Part shown: one piece after another, positions 33,810 through 41,001 of the stretch
Layout of the letters: each line of letters begins with the position of its first letter
How positions within the stretch are numbered: position 1 is the first letter of the stretch
NCBI GenBank assembly: GCA_963839535.1
Contig: CAWIVF010000013.1
Coordinates: 124,001 to 188,000 of the forward strand
DNA from: RHKX01 sp963839535
GTDB taxonomy: Bacteria > Actinomycetota > Thermoleophilia > Solirubrobacterales > 70-9
Direction: 5' to 3'
Length of the DNA: 64,000 nucleotides
Made by a program: the position numbers and the translations under genes
The notes under the pieces: generated by a model
Told to the model about the DNA's origin: nothing
The model's input: only the letters and a program-made list of their open reading frames with translations
Databases searched by the model: none

Positions 33810-34395
33810 TCATACCGGAGCATTCCAGCGCTGCACGACCCGGTAGTCGTGCTCCCACCCGAGCCGGCTCAGGGTCGCCGTGCCGAGACCGAAGTGCCGG
33901 CCGTCGAAGGGCTCGAGCCCGAGCCAGCGCGCCGCCAGCACCCGCAGCAGGTGACCGTGGGCGAAGACCGCCGCGGTCCCGCTGACCTCGAGCAGCTCGG
34001 CGACCGACCGCGTCCGCCCGCTCGCCGATCTCGGCCGGCGACTCGCCCCCCGGGCAGCCGTCGCGCCAGAGCAGCCAGTCGGGGCGCTCGACGCGGATCT
34101 CGGCACTGGTGATCCCCTCGTAATCCCCGTAGTCCCACTCCATCAGCGCGTCGCGCAGCTCGGCCCGCTCGCCAAGGCCGGCCAGCGCGCAGGTCTCCCG
34201 AGCGCGGGTGAGGGGGCTGCAGAGGACCCGCTCGAAGTCGATCTCCCCCAGCGGCGGCGCCAGCAGCCGCGCCTGCTCCTCGCCCGCCGCGGTGAGCGGC
34301 ACGTCGGTGCGCCCCGTGTGCCGGTGCTCACGGCTCCACTCGGTCTCGCCGTGGCGAACCAGCCAGACGACCGGCTTCGCGGCTGCCTCGCTCAT
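33810..34395 (-). CDS. histidine phosphatase family protein in the thi operon (one frameshift)
   Basis: About 195 residues. The N-terminal phosphohistidine motif VVWLVRHGETEWSREHRHTGRTDVPL is clear, followed by FERVLCSPLTRARETC, EWDYGDYEGITSAEI, and after one extra base near 34010 the second catalytic His in AAVFAHGHLLRVLAARWLGL. This matches cobC/phosphoglycerate-mutase-like phosphatases. Its ATG overlaps the thiG stop (ATGA), so it is the last gene of thiO-S-G and may dephosphorylate a thiamine pathway intermediate; substrate not proven. Confidence 0.85.
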
Positions 34396-35216
34396 CCGGC
34401 GCCGTCGGCCGGATCGCTCAGCTCCGGGACGCCCCGCTCGGGCGTCGAGGCGCTGGCGTGGAGGCGCTCCGGGATCCGGCCCGCGTGCCGCGCGGCATGG
34501 CCCGCCTCGACCGCCGCGCGCATGGCCCGTGCCATCAGCTCCGGGTCGGCCGCGCCCGAGATCGCGCTGGCGAGCAGCACCGCCGAGCATCCGAGCTCCA
34601 TCGCGAGCGCGGCGTCGGAGGCCGTGCCGATCCCCGCGTCGAGGATCACCGGCACCCCTGCGGACTCGACGATGATCCGCACGTTGTAGGGATTGCGGAT
34701 CCCGGCTCCAGACCCGATCGGCGCCCCGAGCGGCATCACCGCGGCGCAGCCGAGGTCCTCGAGGCGGCGGGCGAGGACGGGGTCGTCGGTCGTGTAGGGG
34801 AGCACCGTGAACCCCTCGTCGACGAGCTGCTCAGCGGCGTCGAGCAGCTCGACCGCGTCGGGCAGGAGGGTCCGGTCGTCGCCGATCAGCTCGAGCTTGA
34901 TCCAGTCGGTCCCGAAGGCCTCGCGCGCGAGCCGGGCGGTGCGAACGGCGTCGCGGGCCGTGTAGCAACCGGCGGTGTTGGGGAGGACGAAGAGGCCGAG
35001 CCGCTCGATCACGTCCATGACCGATCCCTGCGCCAGCGGGTCGACGCGACGCAGGGCGACGGTGACGATCTCGGTCCCCGACGCGCGCAGTGCGCGCTCC
35101 ATGTCGCCGAGCGAGCGGAACCCACCGGTGCCGACGATCAGCCGGGAGCCCCAGGTCCTACCGCCGAGCTCGAAGGAGCCCGAGACCGGAGCCTCGACCT
35201 CGGGACGCGCGCTCAC
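34392..35216 (-). CDS. thiG: thiazole synthase
   Basis: Forms the thiamine thiazole phosphate from DXP, the glycine imine made by ThiO, and ThiS thiocarboxylate. 274 residues. RLIVGTGGFRSLGDMERAL, LPNTAGCYTARDAV, the Schiff-base Lys in DWIKLELIGDDRTLLPD, MPLGAPIGSGAGIRNP and VILDAGIGTASDAALAMELG identify it. Starts GTG overlapping the thiS stop. Carries a Pro/Asp-rich tail of about 20 residues beyond the core. Confidence 0.94.
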   Translation of the reverse strand: MSARPEVEAPVSGSFELGGRTWGSRLIVGTGGFRSLGDMERALRASGTEIVTVALRRVDPLAQGSVMDVIERLGLFVLPNTAGCYTARDAVRTARLAREAFGTDWIKLELIGDDRTLLPDAVELLDAAEQLVDEGFTVLPYTTDDPVLARRLEDLGCAAVMPLGAPIGSGAGIRNPYNVRIIVESAGVPVILDAGIGTASDAALAMELGCSAVLLASAISGAADPELMARAMRAAVEAGHAARHAGRIPERLHASASTPERGVPELSDPADGAG

Positions 35217-35425
35217 CTCGCCCCACCCCCGATCGCGGCGACGACCTCGATCCGCTGACCCTGCTCGAGGATCGTGTCGGCGAGGCGGCCGCGGGGGACG
35301 ACCTCGCCCTCGAGCGCAACCGCTACGCCGCGGCGCTCCGGCTCGACCCCGGCGGCGACGGCGGCGTCGTGAGCGCTCGCCCCCTCGCGCAGCTCGAGCT
35401 CCTCCCCGTTGACGATGACCTTCAC
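35213..35425 (-). CDS. thiS: sulfur carrier protein ThiS
   Basis: Ubiquitin-fold carrier, 70 residues; VIVNGEELELREGASAHDA at the N-terminus and RIEVVAAIGGGAR at the C-terminus. The functional end of ThiS is Gly-Gly; here two residues (Ala-Arg) follow the GGG, so a cut or a shifted stop would be needed, or the Gly-Gly may be masked until processed. GTG start overlaps thiO stop (GTGA); stop overlaps thiG start. Confidence 0.88.
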   Translation of the reverse strand: MKVIVNGEELELREGASAHDAAVAAGVEPERRGVAVALEGEVVPRGRLADTILEQGQRIEVVAAIGGGAR

Positions 35426-36591
35426 GCGCGCGCCTCCTGCAGCCGCCGCTCGAACCTGGCCGGGGTCAGCGCCGCCGCCTCGGCCGGCGGCTCCGCGCCG
35501 GTGAGGAGGGCGACGATGGCGGTCGCCGTGAAGGGGGCCAGGAGGATCCCGTTCCGGTAGTGCCCGCCGGCGACCAGCAGGCCCTCGGTGTCGGTCGCGC
35601 CGATGACGGGCGCGTTGTCGGGGGTGCCCGGGCCGCAGTCCGACCGTGCACTCGACCAGCTCGAGCTCGGCGATCTCGGGGAGGGCGCGATAGGCCTCGC
35701 GAAGCAGCTCGTGGACGCCGCCCGCGGTGACGCGCAGGTCGAAGCCGCGCTCCTCGGTGGTGGCCCCGACCACCACCTCGTCGCCCTCGCGTGGGACGAC
35801 GTAGACGCGCTCGGTCCTGATGATCCGCTCGCAGGGGCGCTCCCCCGGCCGTGCCCGGAGCCTGAGGATCTCGCCCTTGACCGGGCCGAACCGGAGTCGG
35901 CGCCGGCCCCGAGCTGAGCTGCTCGCCGGCGCGGGCGCCGGTGGCGAGGAGCACCCGCGGCGCGCCGATCGACGACCCGTCCGCAAGGCTCACGCCGGCG
36001 ACGTGCCTCTCCCCTGCTCAGCAGGCCGGTGACGCGTTGCCCGTCGATGAAGTCCACCCCGGCGGCAGCGGCGGCAGCGCGCAGCGCCAGGACCGTGGCT
36101 CGCGGATCCACCTCGGCCTCCCCGGGGACGTCGAAGCCGCCGGCGACGCTCGGGGCGAGTCCGGGCTCGAGCGCGCGGCACTCGGAGCCGCGGCGCCAGG
36201 TCGCGTCGAGGCCGAGCCGGAGATGAAGCTCATGCACGCGCCGCAGCTCGGCGAGCTCGTCCCGGTCGAGGGCGACGTGCAGAGCGCCGCAGCTCCGATA
36301 GGGCACCGCCAGCCCGGCCGCCTCTTCCAGCTCCGCAGCAAAGGCGGGCCAGGCGGCTGCGGAGGCGACCCCCGCCGCGAGCAGGTTCTCCTCGCCCCAG
36401 CTCGCCTCGCCGATCGGGGCGATCATCCCCGCCGCGACCTCGGACGCCCGCTCGGCCGGCCCCGCATCGACGACGATGGTCCGCAGGCCCGCAAGCGCGG
36501 CGCGCCAGGCGCAGGCGAGGCCGATCACCCCGCCGCCGACCACGATCAGGTCGGCGCTCGGGCCATCCCGTCCGATCCTCGCCTCGGCCAC
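35422..36591 (-). CDS. thiO: glycine oxidase ThiO (three frameshifts)
   Basis: FAD-dependent oxidase making iminoglycine for ThiG. ADLIVVGGGVIGLACAWRAALAG is the FAD loop, ASEVAAGMIAPIGEASWGEENL is typical of ThiO, and the C-terminus APVIGATDTEGLLVAGGHYRNGILLAPFTA closes the FAD site. Three extra bases (about 36012, 35915, 35640) shift the middle, net length stays in phase, total about 389 residues. GTG at 36591 is favoured over ATG at 36639 because a GGAGG ribosome-binding site lies 10 nt before it and the ATG lies inside the riboswitch end. Confidence 0.88.
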   Translation of the reverse strand: MAEARIGRDGPSADLIVVGGGVIGLACAWRAALAGLRTIVVDAGPAERASEVAAGMIAPIGEASWGEENLLAAGVASAAAWPAFAAELEEAAGLAVPYRSCGALHVALDRDELAELRRVHELHLRLGLDATWRRGSECRALEPGLAPSVAGGFDVPGEAEVDPRATVLALRAAAAAAGVDFIDGQRVTGLLSRGEARRRREPCGRVVDRRAAGAPRHRRPRRRAAQLGAGADSGSARSRARSSGSGHGRGSAPASGSSGPSASTSSHARATRWWSGPPPRSAASTCASPRAASTSCFARPIAPSPRSPSSSWSSARSDCGPGTPDNAPVIGATDTEGLLVAGGHYRNGILLAPFTATAIVALLTGAEPPAEAAALTPARFERRLQEARA

Positions 36592-36601
36592 TCTGAGATC
36601 G

Positions 36602-36621
36602 CCTCCGATCGCTTCGTCGGA
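36602..36621 (-). promoter_or_regulatory. hairpin covering the thiO ribosome-binding site
   Basis: On the minus strand TCCGA-8 nt-TCGGA forms a hairpin whose second arm overlaps the GGAGG (36602-36606) of thiO. It lies directly after the TPP aptamer and could switch between open and closed to control translation. Confidence 0.5.
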
Positions 36622-36635
36622 CGGCTGGCTAGCGA

Positions 36636-36728
36636 GCATCCCTGCGCCGGCATTGCCCGGATCAGGTTCTGACGGTCGGCGGCGCCAGCCACCCTCTCAG
36701 CCGGCTGCGTGCCGGCTCCCGTTGATGC
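36636..36728 (-). promoter_or_regulatory. TPP (thiamine pyrophosphate) riboswitch
   Basis: Read on the minus strand the conserved THI-box elements are all present in order: GGGAGCC, CTGAGAGGGTGG, GACCGTCAGAACCTGATC, GGGCAATGCCGGCGCAGGGA. GCATC (36728-36724) and GATGC (36640-36636) form the closing P1 stem. It precedes thiO-thiS-thiG-phosphatase. No T-run follows, so translational control via the adjacent RBS hairpin is more likely than transcription termination. Confidence 0.95.
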
Positions 36729-36732
36729 CGTG

Positions 36733-36738
36733 ATCGTA
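36733..36738 (-). promoter_or_regulatory. -10 box of the thiO riboswitch transcript
   Basis: TACGAT on the minus strand, placing the transcription start within a few bases of the riboswitch 5' end. Confidence 0.45.
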
Positions 36739-36773
36739 GCGCCGGGCCGCAGCGGGCCCGGCCCGGAGGCCAC

Positions 36774-36779
36774 TACCCT
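36774..36779 (+). promoter_or_regulatory. -10 box of thiE (leaderless)
   Basis: TACCCT ends 7 nt before the thiE ATG; leaves no room for a riboswitch on this side. Confidence 0.5.
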
Positions 36780-36786
36780 CCACGCG

Positions 36787-37453
36787 ATGGCCCCGGCGCG
36801 CGAGAAGCTCGAGCGAGCACGGCTCTACTTCGTCTGCGACACGGCGATGGGAGCCGGGCCCCTCGAGACCCTGCTCGACCGCGCGCTGCGCGGCGGGGTC
36901 GACCTCGATTCAGCTGCGCGACAAGGACGCCGACGAGGGGCGGCTCCTCGACATCGCGCCCCTCTTTCGCGCCGCAGCCGACCGCCACGGCGTCCCCTTC
37001 ATCCTCAACGACCGCCCCGACCTCGTCGGCGACTGTCGCGCCGACGGGGTCCACGTCGGCCAGGACGACGTTCCCGTCGCCGAGGCCCGCCGCCTCGCGG
37101 GGCCCGATGCGCTCGTCGGCCTCTCCTCGCACCGTGCGGAGCAGCTCGCCGCCGCTGAGGCCGCGACCGGCGCCGAGCGCCCCGACTACCTCAGCGTCGG
37201 ACCGGTCTGGGCGACCCCGACGAAGCCGGGACGCCCCGCCGCCGGGCTCGACTACGTCCGCCATGCAGCGGCCCAGGCGACGTTGCCGTGGTTCGCGATC
37301 GGCGGGATCGACGCCGGGAACATCTCCGCGGTGATCGAGGCCGGCGCGCGGCGCGCGGTCGTCGTGCGGGCCATCCGCGACGCCCTCGATCCGGAGGCGG
37401 CGGCGCGCGAGCTGCTCGCCGCCCTCGCTCCCCCGGTGGGGGTCCCGGAGTGA
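36787..37453 (+). CDS. thiE: thiamine-phosphate synthase (one frameshift)
   Basis: Joins HMP-PP and thiazole phosphate to TMP. About 221 residues. After MAPAREKLERARLYFVCD and LLDRALRGGVDL the frame changes by one extra base at about 36908 and continues IQLRDKDADEGRLLDI, PFILNDRPDLVGDCRADGVHVGQDD, DYLSVGPVWATPTKPGRPAAGLDYV and FAIGGIDAGNI, all ThiE signatures (Arg/Lys of QLRDK and the TPTK loop bind pyrophosphate). Divergent from thiO and outside the riboswitch transcript. Stop overlaps the next gene by GTGA. Confidence 0.92.
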
Positions 37454-38058
37454 GCAGCCGCGAGCGCAAGCGGGCGGAGCGCCAGAAGCGCAAGCGGCGC
37501 AGCGCCGAGCGCGCCGCGGAGGAGACCCCGGCGGCCGAGCCGAGCTCAACCAGCGACGGCGAGACCGTCGAGGACATCGCCGCGCGCGCCGAGGCTGCCG
37601 GTCCCAGCCGCTCGGAGCTGCGCAATCAGCAGGCGCGCGAGGAGCTGGAGCCGCTGGCCGAGGGCGAGCGCCCGGGGGTGGTCACGATCGGCGCGATCGT
37701 CTCGTTCCTGATCGCGGCCAGCATCGTGATCGGCTGGATTGCGGGCGTGAAGGTCGACGTCGACAACAGCACCGTCGACGAGCGGCCCAACCCGTTGCAG
37801 GTCTTCCCACCGGCGATCCTCTTCGCGGTGATGGGCTGGGGAATGATGCGGGCCCGCTACTGGGCGGTGCTCGGATTCGAGGCGATCATGGCGATCATCA
37901 TGGTCGGCTCGTTCATCACCCTGATCGCCGCCACCAGCGTCTTCAAGGCGATCTCGGCCGGGCTCGTTCTGCTCGCCGCCGGGGCCCTCTTCTGGTTCAC
38001 CGTGAAGGCCCTCGCCCGGATCCAGATGCCGCAGCAGGCGGAGCGCTTCGGTCCCTGA
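37450..38058 (+). CDS. membrane protein with charged N-terminus
   Basis: 202 residues. A highly basic, then acidic, cytoplasmic N-terminus (RERKRAERQKRKRR, ELRNQQAREELEPLAEGE) of about 75 residues is followed by four hydrophobic segments (VTIGAIVSFLIAASIVIGWI, PAILFAVMGWGMM, AIMAIIMVGSFITLIAATS, ISAGLVLLAAGALFWFTV). No catalytic motif and no known family recognised. GTG start overlaps the thiE stop, but function in thiamine metabolism is not implied by the sequence. Confidence 0.7.
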   Translation: MSSRERKRAERQKRKRRSAERAAEETPAAEPSSTSDGETVEDIAARAEAAGPSRSELRNQQAREELEPLAEGERPGVVTIGAIVSFLIAASIVIGWIAGVKVDVDNSTVDERPNPLQVFPPAILFAVMGWGMMRARYWAVLGFEAIMAIIMVGSFITLIAATSVFKAISAGLVLLAAGALFWFTVKALARIQMPQQAERFGP

Positions 38059-38081
38059 GGTTGAGGCCGGGGAGGCTCGGG

Positions 38082-38087
38082 TAGAGT
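38082..38087 (+). promoter_or_regulatory. -10 box of lpdA (leaderless)
   Basis: TAGAGT ends 6 nt before the lpdA ATG; a TTGAGG lies 15 nt upstream as a possible -35. Confidence 0.5.
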
Positions 38088-38093
38088 CGCGCC

Positions 38094-39464
38094 ATGGCTG
38101 ACTCCTACGACCTCATCGTCATCGGCTCGGGCCCCGGGGGCTACGTCGCCGCCATCCGCGCCGCTCAGCTCGGGCTGAAGACGGCAGTCGTCGAGAAGGA
38201 CGACGTGGTCGGCGGGCGCTGCCTCAACTACGCCTGCATCCCGGCCAAGACCCTCCTTCACGCCGCCGAGGTCTACGACCACGCCAAGAACGGCGAGGAG
38301 CTCGGGATCAAGGTCGAGGGCATCTCGATCGACTTCCCCAAGGTCCACGAGCGGCGTGAGGCGGTCCGCAAGACCCTGACCGGCGGCGTCGCGGGCCTGT
38401 TCAAGAAGAACAAGATCGACGTGATCGAGGGCGAGGGGTCACTGACCGAGGACGGCAACGTGAAGGTGGGCGACGACGTCCACGAGACGAAGAACGTCGT
38501 CCTCGCGACCGGCTCCGTCGCGATGTCGATCCCCGGCGTCGAGTTCGGCGACCGGGTCCTCGACACCTGGGGCGCCTGGTCCCTGCCCGAGCAGCCGAAG
38601 AGCATCGCGGTCGTCGGCGCCGGCGCGTCCGGCTGCGAGATCGCCTCCGCCTACATCCGCTTCGGGACCGAGGTGAAGCTGCTCGAGATGCTCGACCAGA
38701 TCCTCCCCGCCGAGGACAAGGACGTCGTCCGGGTGGTGGAGCGCACCTTCAAGAAGCAGGGCATCGAGGTCGTCACCGGAGCCAAGGTCGAGAACGTCGA
38801 GGCCGGCAAGGACTCGGTCAAGTTCTCCTACGGCGACGAGTCGGCCGAGGTCGACTACCTGATCATCGCCGGCGGCCGTGCGGCCGACGTCGAGGCGCTC
38901 GGGCTCGAGACGGCGGGGCTGGAGCTCGGCGAGGACAAGAAGATCGCCGTCGACGACTTCCAGAAGACCTCGAAGGACGGCATCTACGCGATCGGCGACA
39001 TCGTCCCCGGCCCCGCGCTCGCCCACAAGGCGTCCGAGGAGGGCGTGGTGGCGGTCGAGACGATCGCCGGCGAGAAGGCCCACCCCGTCGACCGCGACGG
39101 GATCGCCGGCGCCACCTTCTGCCAGCCGCAGGTCGCCAGCGTCGGACTCACCGAGGCGCAGGCCAAGGAGGCCGGCCACGAGGTCAAGACGGGCAAGTTC
39201 AAGCTCGGCGGAGTCGGCGCGGGAGCGGTCTACGACGACAAGGACGGGATCGTCAAGCTCGTCGTCGACGCCAAGTACGGCGAGATCCTCGGCGCCCACA
39301 TCGTCGGCAACCGCGCCTGCGACATGATCGCCGAGCTGGTCGCGATCAAGGAGCTCGAGGGCGGCTACCAGGAGCTCGTCGACATCATCCACCCGCACCC
39401 GACGATCTCCGAGGCGATCCCCGAGGCCGCGCGCGCGGTCGACGGCAGCGCCATCCACGCTTAG
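38094..39464 (+). CDS. lpdA: dihydrolipoamide dehydrogenase (E3)
   Basis: Reoxidises lipoyl groups of 2-oxoacid dehydrogenases with NAD. 456 residues. FAD loop LIVIGSGPGGYVAAIRAAQLG, redox disulfide GGRCLNYACIPAKTLLHA, NAD loop IAVVGAGASGCEIASAY, and the dimer-interface catalytic pair HPHPTISEAIPEA. It probably serves both the pyruvate-type complex at 41002 and the branched-chain-type complex at 50192, as no other E3 is seen in the window. Confidence 0.95.
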   Translation: MADSYDLIVIGSGPGGYVAAIRAAQLGLKTAVVEKDDVVGGRCLNYACIPAKTLLHAAEVYDHAKNGEELGIKVEGISIDFPKVHERREAVRKTLTGGVAGLFKKNKIDVIEGEGSLTEDGNVKVGDDVHETKNVVLATGSVAMSIPGVEFGDRVLDTWGAWSLPEQPKSIAVVGAGASGCEIASAYIRFGTEVKLLEMLDQILPAEDKDVVRVVERTFKKQGIEVVTGAKVENVEAGKDSVKFSYGDESAEVDYLIIAGGRAADVEALGLETAGLELGEDKKIAVDDFQKTSKDGIYAIGDIVPGPALAHKASEEGVVAVETIAGEKAHPVDRDGIAGATFCQPQVASVGLTEAQAKEAGHEVKTGKFKLGGVGAGAVYDDKDGIVKLVVDAKYGEILGAHIVGNRACDMIAELVAIKELEGGYQELVDIIHPHPTISEAIPEAARAVDGSAIHA

Positions 39465-39470
39465 GCGTCG

Positions 39471-40115
39471 ATGAGCGACCTGGAGGTTCACCGCGGCGGC
39501 GCGGGAGCCCCCGAGGAGCGACCCGCCGCGACCTTCTACTACGACCTCGGCTCCCCCTACTCGTACCTGAGCGCCGAGCGGATCAGCCGCCTCTTCACGG
39601 ATGCCGAGATCCCTCAGCCCGAGTGGCAGCCGATCCTTCTCGGCGGCCTCTTCGCCCGCTTCGAGCGCGGCTCGTGGTCGCAGACCCCCGCCCGCGAGGA
39701 AGGGATGCGCGAGGTCGAGCGCCGCGCCGCCGCCTACGGCCTGCAGCCGATCCGCTGGCCGGACCCCTGGCCGGGGAACGGCCTCCATGCGATGCGCGTC
39801 GCCACCTACGCGAAGTCGATCGGCCGCACCGTGTCGTTCACCCTCGCCGCCTTCCGCCAGGCCTTCGCCGCCGGACGCGACCTGAGCGACCCCGACAACG
39901 TCGCGATCGCGGCGGCGGCCTGCGAGCTGCACCCGAACGCGATCGCCAAGGCGGCCGCCAGCGAGTCGGTGAAGACGCGGCTGAAGGAGGCGACGCAGCT
40001 CGCCGGGGACCGGGGCGTCTTCGGGGTGCCCACGGTGGTGGTGGGCGACGAGGTCTTCTGGGGCGACGACAGGCTCGAGGAGGCCGTGGCCGCGGCGGCC
40101 CGCCTCGCCGGCTAG
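39471..40115 (+). CDS. DsbA-family/2-hydroxychromene-2-carboxylate isomerase-like protein
   Basis: 214 residues with a thioredoxin-fold start FYYDLGSPYSYLSAERI: the catalytic motif position has SPYS, as in HCCA isomerase and FrnE-like proteins, not a CxxC. The helical insert (FARFERGSWSQTPAREEGMREVERRA) and the return strand GVFGVPTVVVGDEVFWGDDRLEEA are typical. Six bases after lpdA; probably co-transcribed. It could be a glutathione/mycothiol-linked isomerase or a thiol-independent family member. Converges on the next gene with a 4-base CTAG overlap. Confidence 0.8.
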   Translation: MSDLEVHRGGAGAPEERPAATFYYDLGSPYSYLSAERISRLFTDAEIPQPEWQPILLGGLFARFERGSWSQTPAREEGMREVERRAAAYGLQPIRWPDPWPGNGLHAMRVATYAKSIGRTVSFTLAAFRQAFAAGRDLSDPDNVAIAAAACELHPNAIAKAAASESVKTRLKEATQLAGDRGVFGVPTVVVGDEVFWGDDRLEEAVAAAARLAG

Positions 40116-40936
40116 ACCGCCGGCTGCGCCTCGATCAGGCGCTCGGCCAGCGCCGTCGCCGAGGCGGCGTCGCGCGCCCGCGTCATCACCATCTGGCAGT
40201 CGACGACCGTGGCTGCGACGTAATCGCCGTACGGGGTGGCGTATGAGTGTCCGTCGAGGCCCGCGATCGTCACCTCCTCGAGATCCGTGGCGCCCTGCTC
40301 GAGGGCGGCGTCTCGCATGCCCTGCTTCATGCCGACGATCGCCTCGTCCCTCGACTGATCGCTCGGCAGCTCCCCGAGATCGAAGGGAACGGTCGCCACG
40401 ATCGCGAAGGGCCGGTCGCCGGAACGGATCACGTAGGAGCGCACCGAGCCCACGGCCGCGGAGAACTCGCCGGCCGACGCCGCCATGGTGTCCTGGTCCA
40501 GGCCGAACTGGCGCGTCTCGGCCGCGGTGGGCTCGGCCGCCTCGAAGCCTCCGCCAAGATCGCCGAGCCTCAGCTCCGGGCACGTCTGGGCTCCGGTCGA
40601 GATCGCGTCCAGTGCCTGGTCGACGGTCTCACGGTTCTCCTCGGCGTCCCCGGCCAGCAGGAGGAACGATGCGATCAGCGCCGTGACGCCGGCGCAGAGG
40701 GTGAAGCCGGAGAGCTCGAAGGCCTTGTCGCCCTTGCCCCGGGCCCAGATCAGGCGGATGACGAATGTGATGACGAGGGCGATGACCAGCACCCCGAAGA
40801 CGGAGCCGACGACCATCGCCGTCTCGTCGTTGCGATAGATGACGACAGCCAACGCGCTCGCCAGCAGCAGGAGGACCACGCCGGCCCAGAGCCGCCGCGG
40901 GTTCTCCGGGTCCCCGTTCCCCTTGCCGTCCGCCAT
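40112..40936 (-). CDS. membrane protein with extracytoplasmic domain
   Basis: 274 residues. Three hydrophobic helices in the first about 100 residues (AGVVLLLLASALAVVIY, AMVVGSVFGVLVIALVITFVIRLIW, GVTALIASFLLLAGD), then a soluble domain of about 170 residues containing two Cys (TCPELR and VVDCQM) that may form a disulfide, and a β-rich centre (SYVIRSGDRPFAIVATVPFDL). No family recognised. Probably faces outside. Own promoter (TAGACT box upstream). Confidence 0.65.
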   Translation of the reverse strand: MADGKGNGDPENPRRLWAGVVLLLLASALAVVIYRNDETAMVVGSVFGVLVIALVITFVIRLIWARGKGDKAFELSGFTLCAGVTALIASFLLLAGDAEENRETVDQALDAISTGAQTCPELRLGDLGGGFEAAEPTAAETRQFGLDQDTMAASAGEFSAAVGSVRSYVIRSGDRPFAIVATVPFDLGELPSDQSRDEAIVGMKQGMRDAALEQGATDLEEVTIAGLDGHSYATPYGDYVAATVVDCQMVMTRARDAASATALAERLIEAQPAV

Positions 40937-40945
40937 CGGCCGGGC

Positions 40946-40951
40946 AGTCTA
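40946..40951 (-). promoter_or_regulatory. -10 box of the membrane protein at 40936
   Basis: TAGACT on the minus strand, 9 nt before the ATG. Confidence 0.4.
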
Positions 40952-40986
40952 GGGCGCATGCGCGTGGGTGAGCGACCCCGCTTGGG

Positions 40987-40992
40987 TAGGGT
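40987..40992 (+). promoter_or_regulatory. -10 box of the pdhA-pdhB-E2 operon
   Basis: TAGGGT, 9 nt before the TTG start at 41002; divergent from the membrane-protein promoter. Confidence 0.4.
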
Positions 40993-41001
40993 TGGAGTGA
41001 G

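Noticed and set aside
36546..36773. 75-residue minus-strand frame across the TPP riboswitch
   Set aside because: It translates the conserved riboswitch RNA; no coding signal beyond that.
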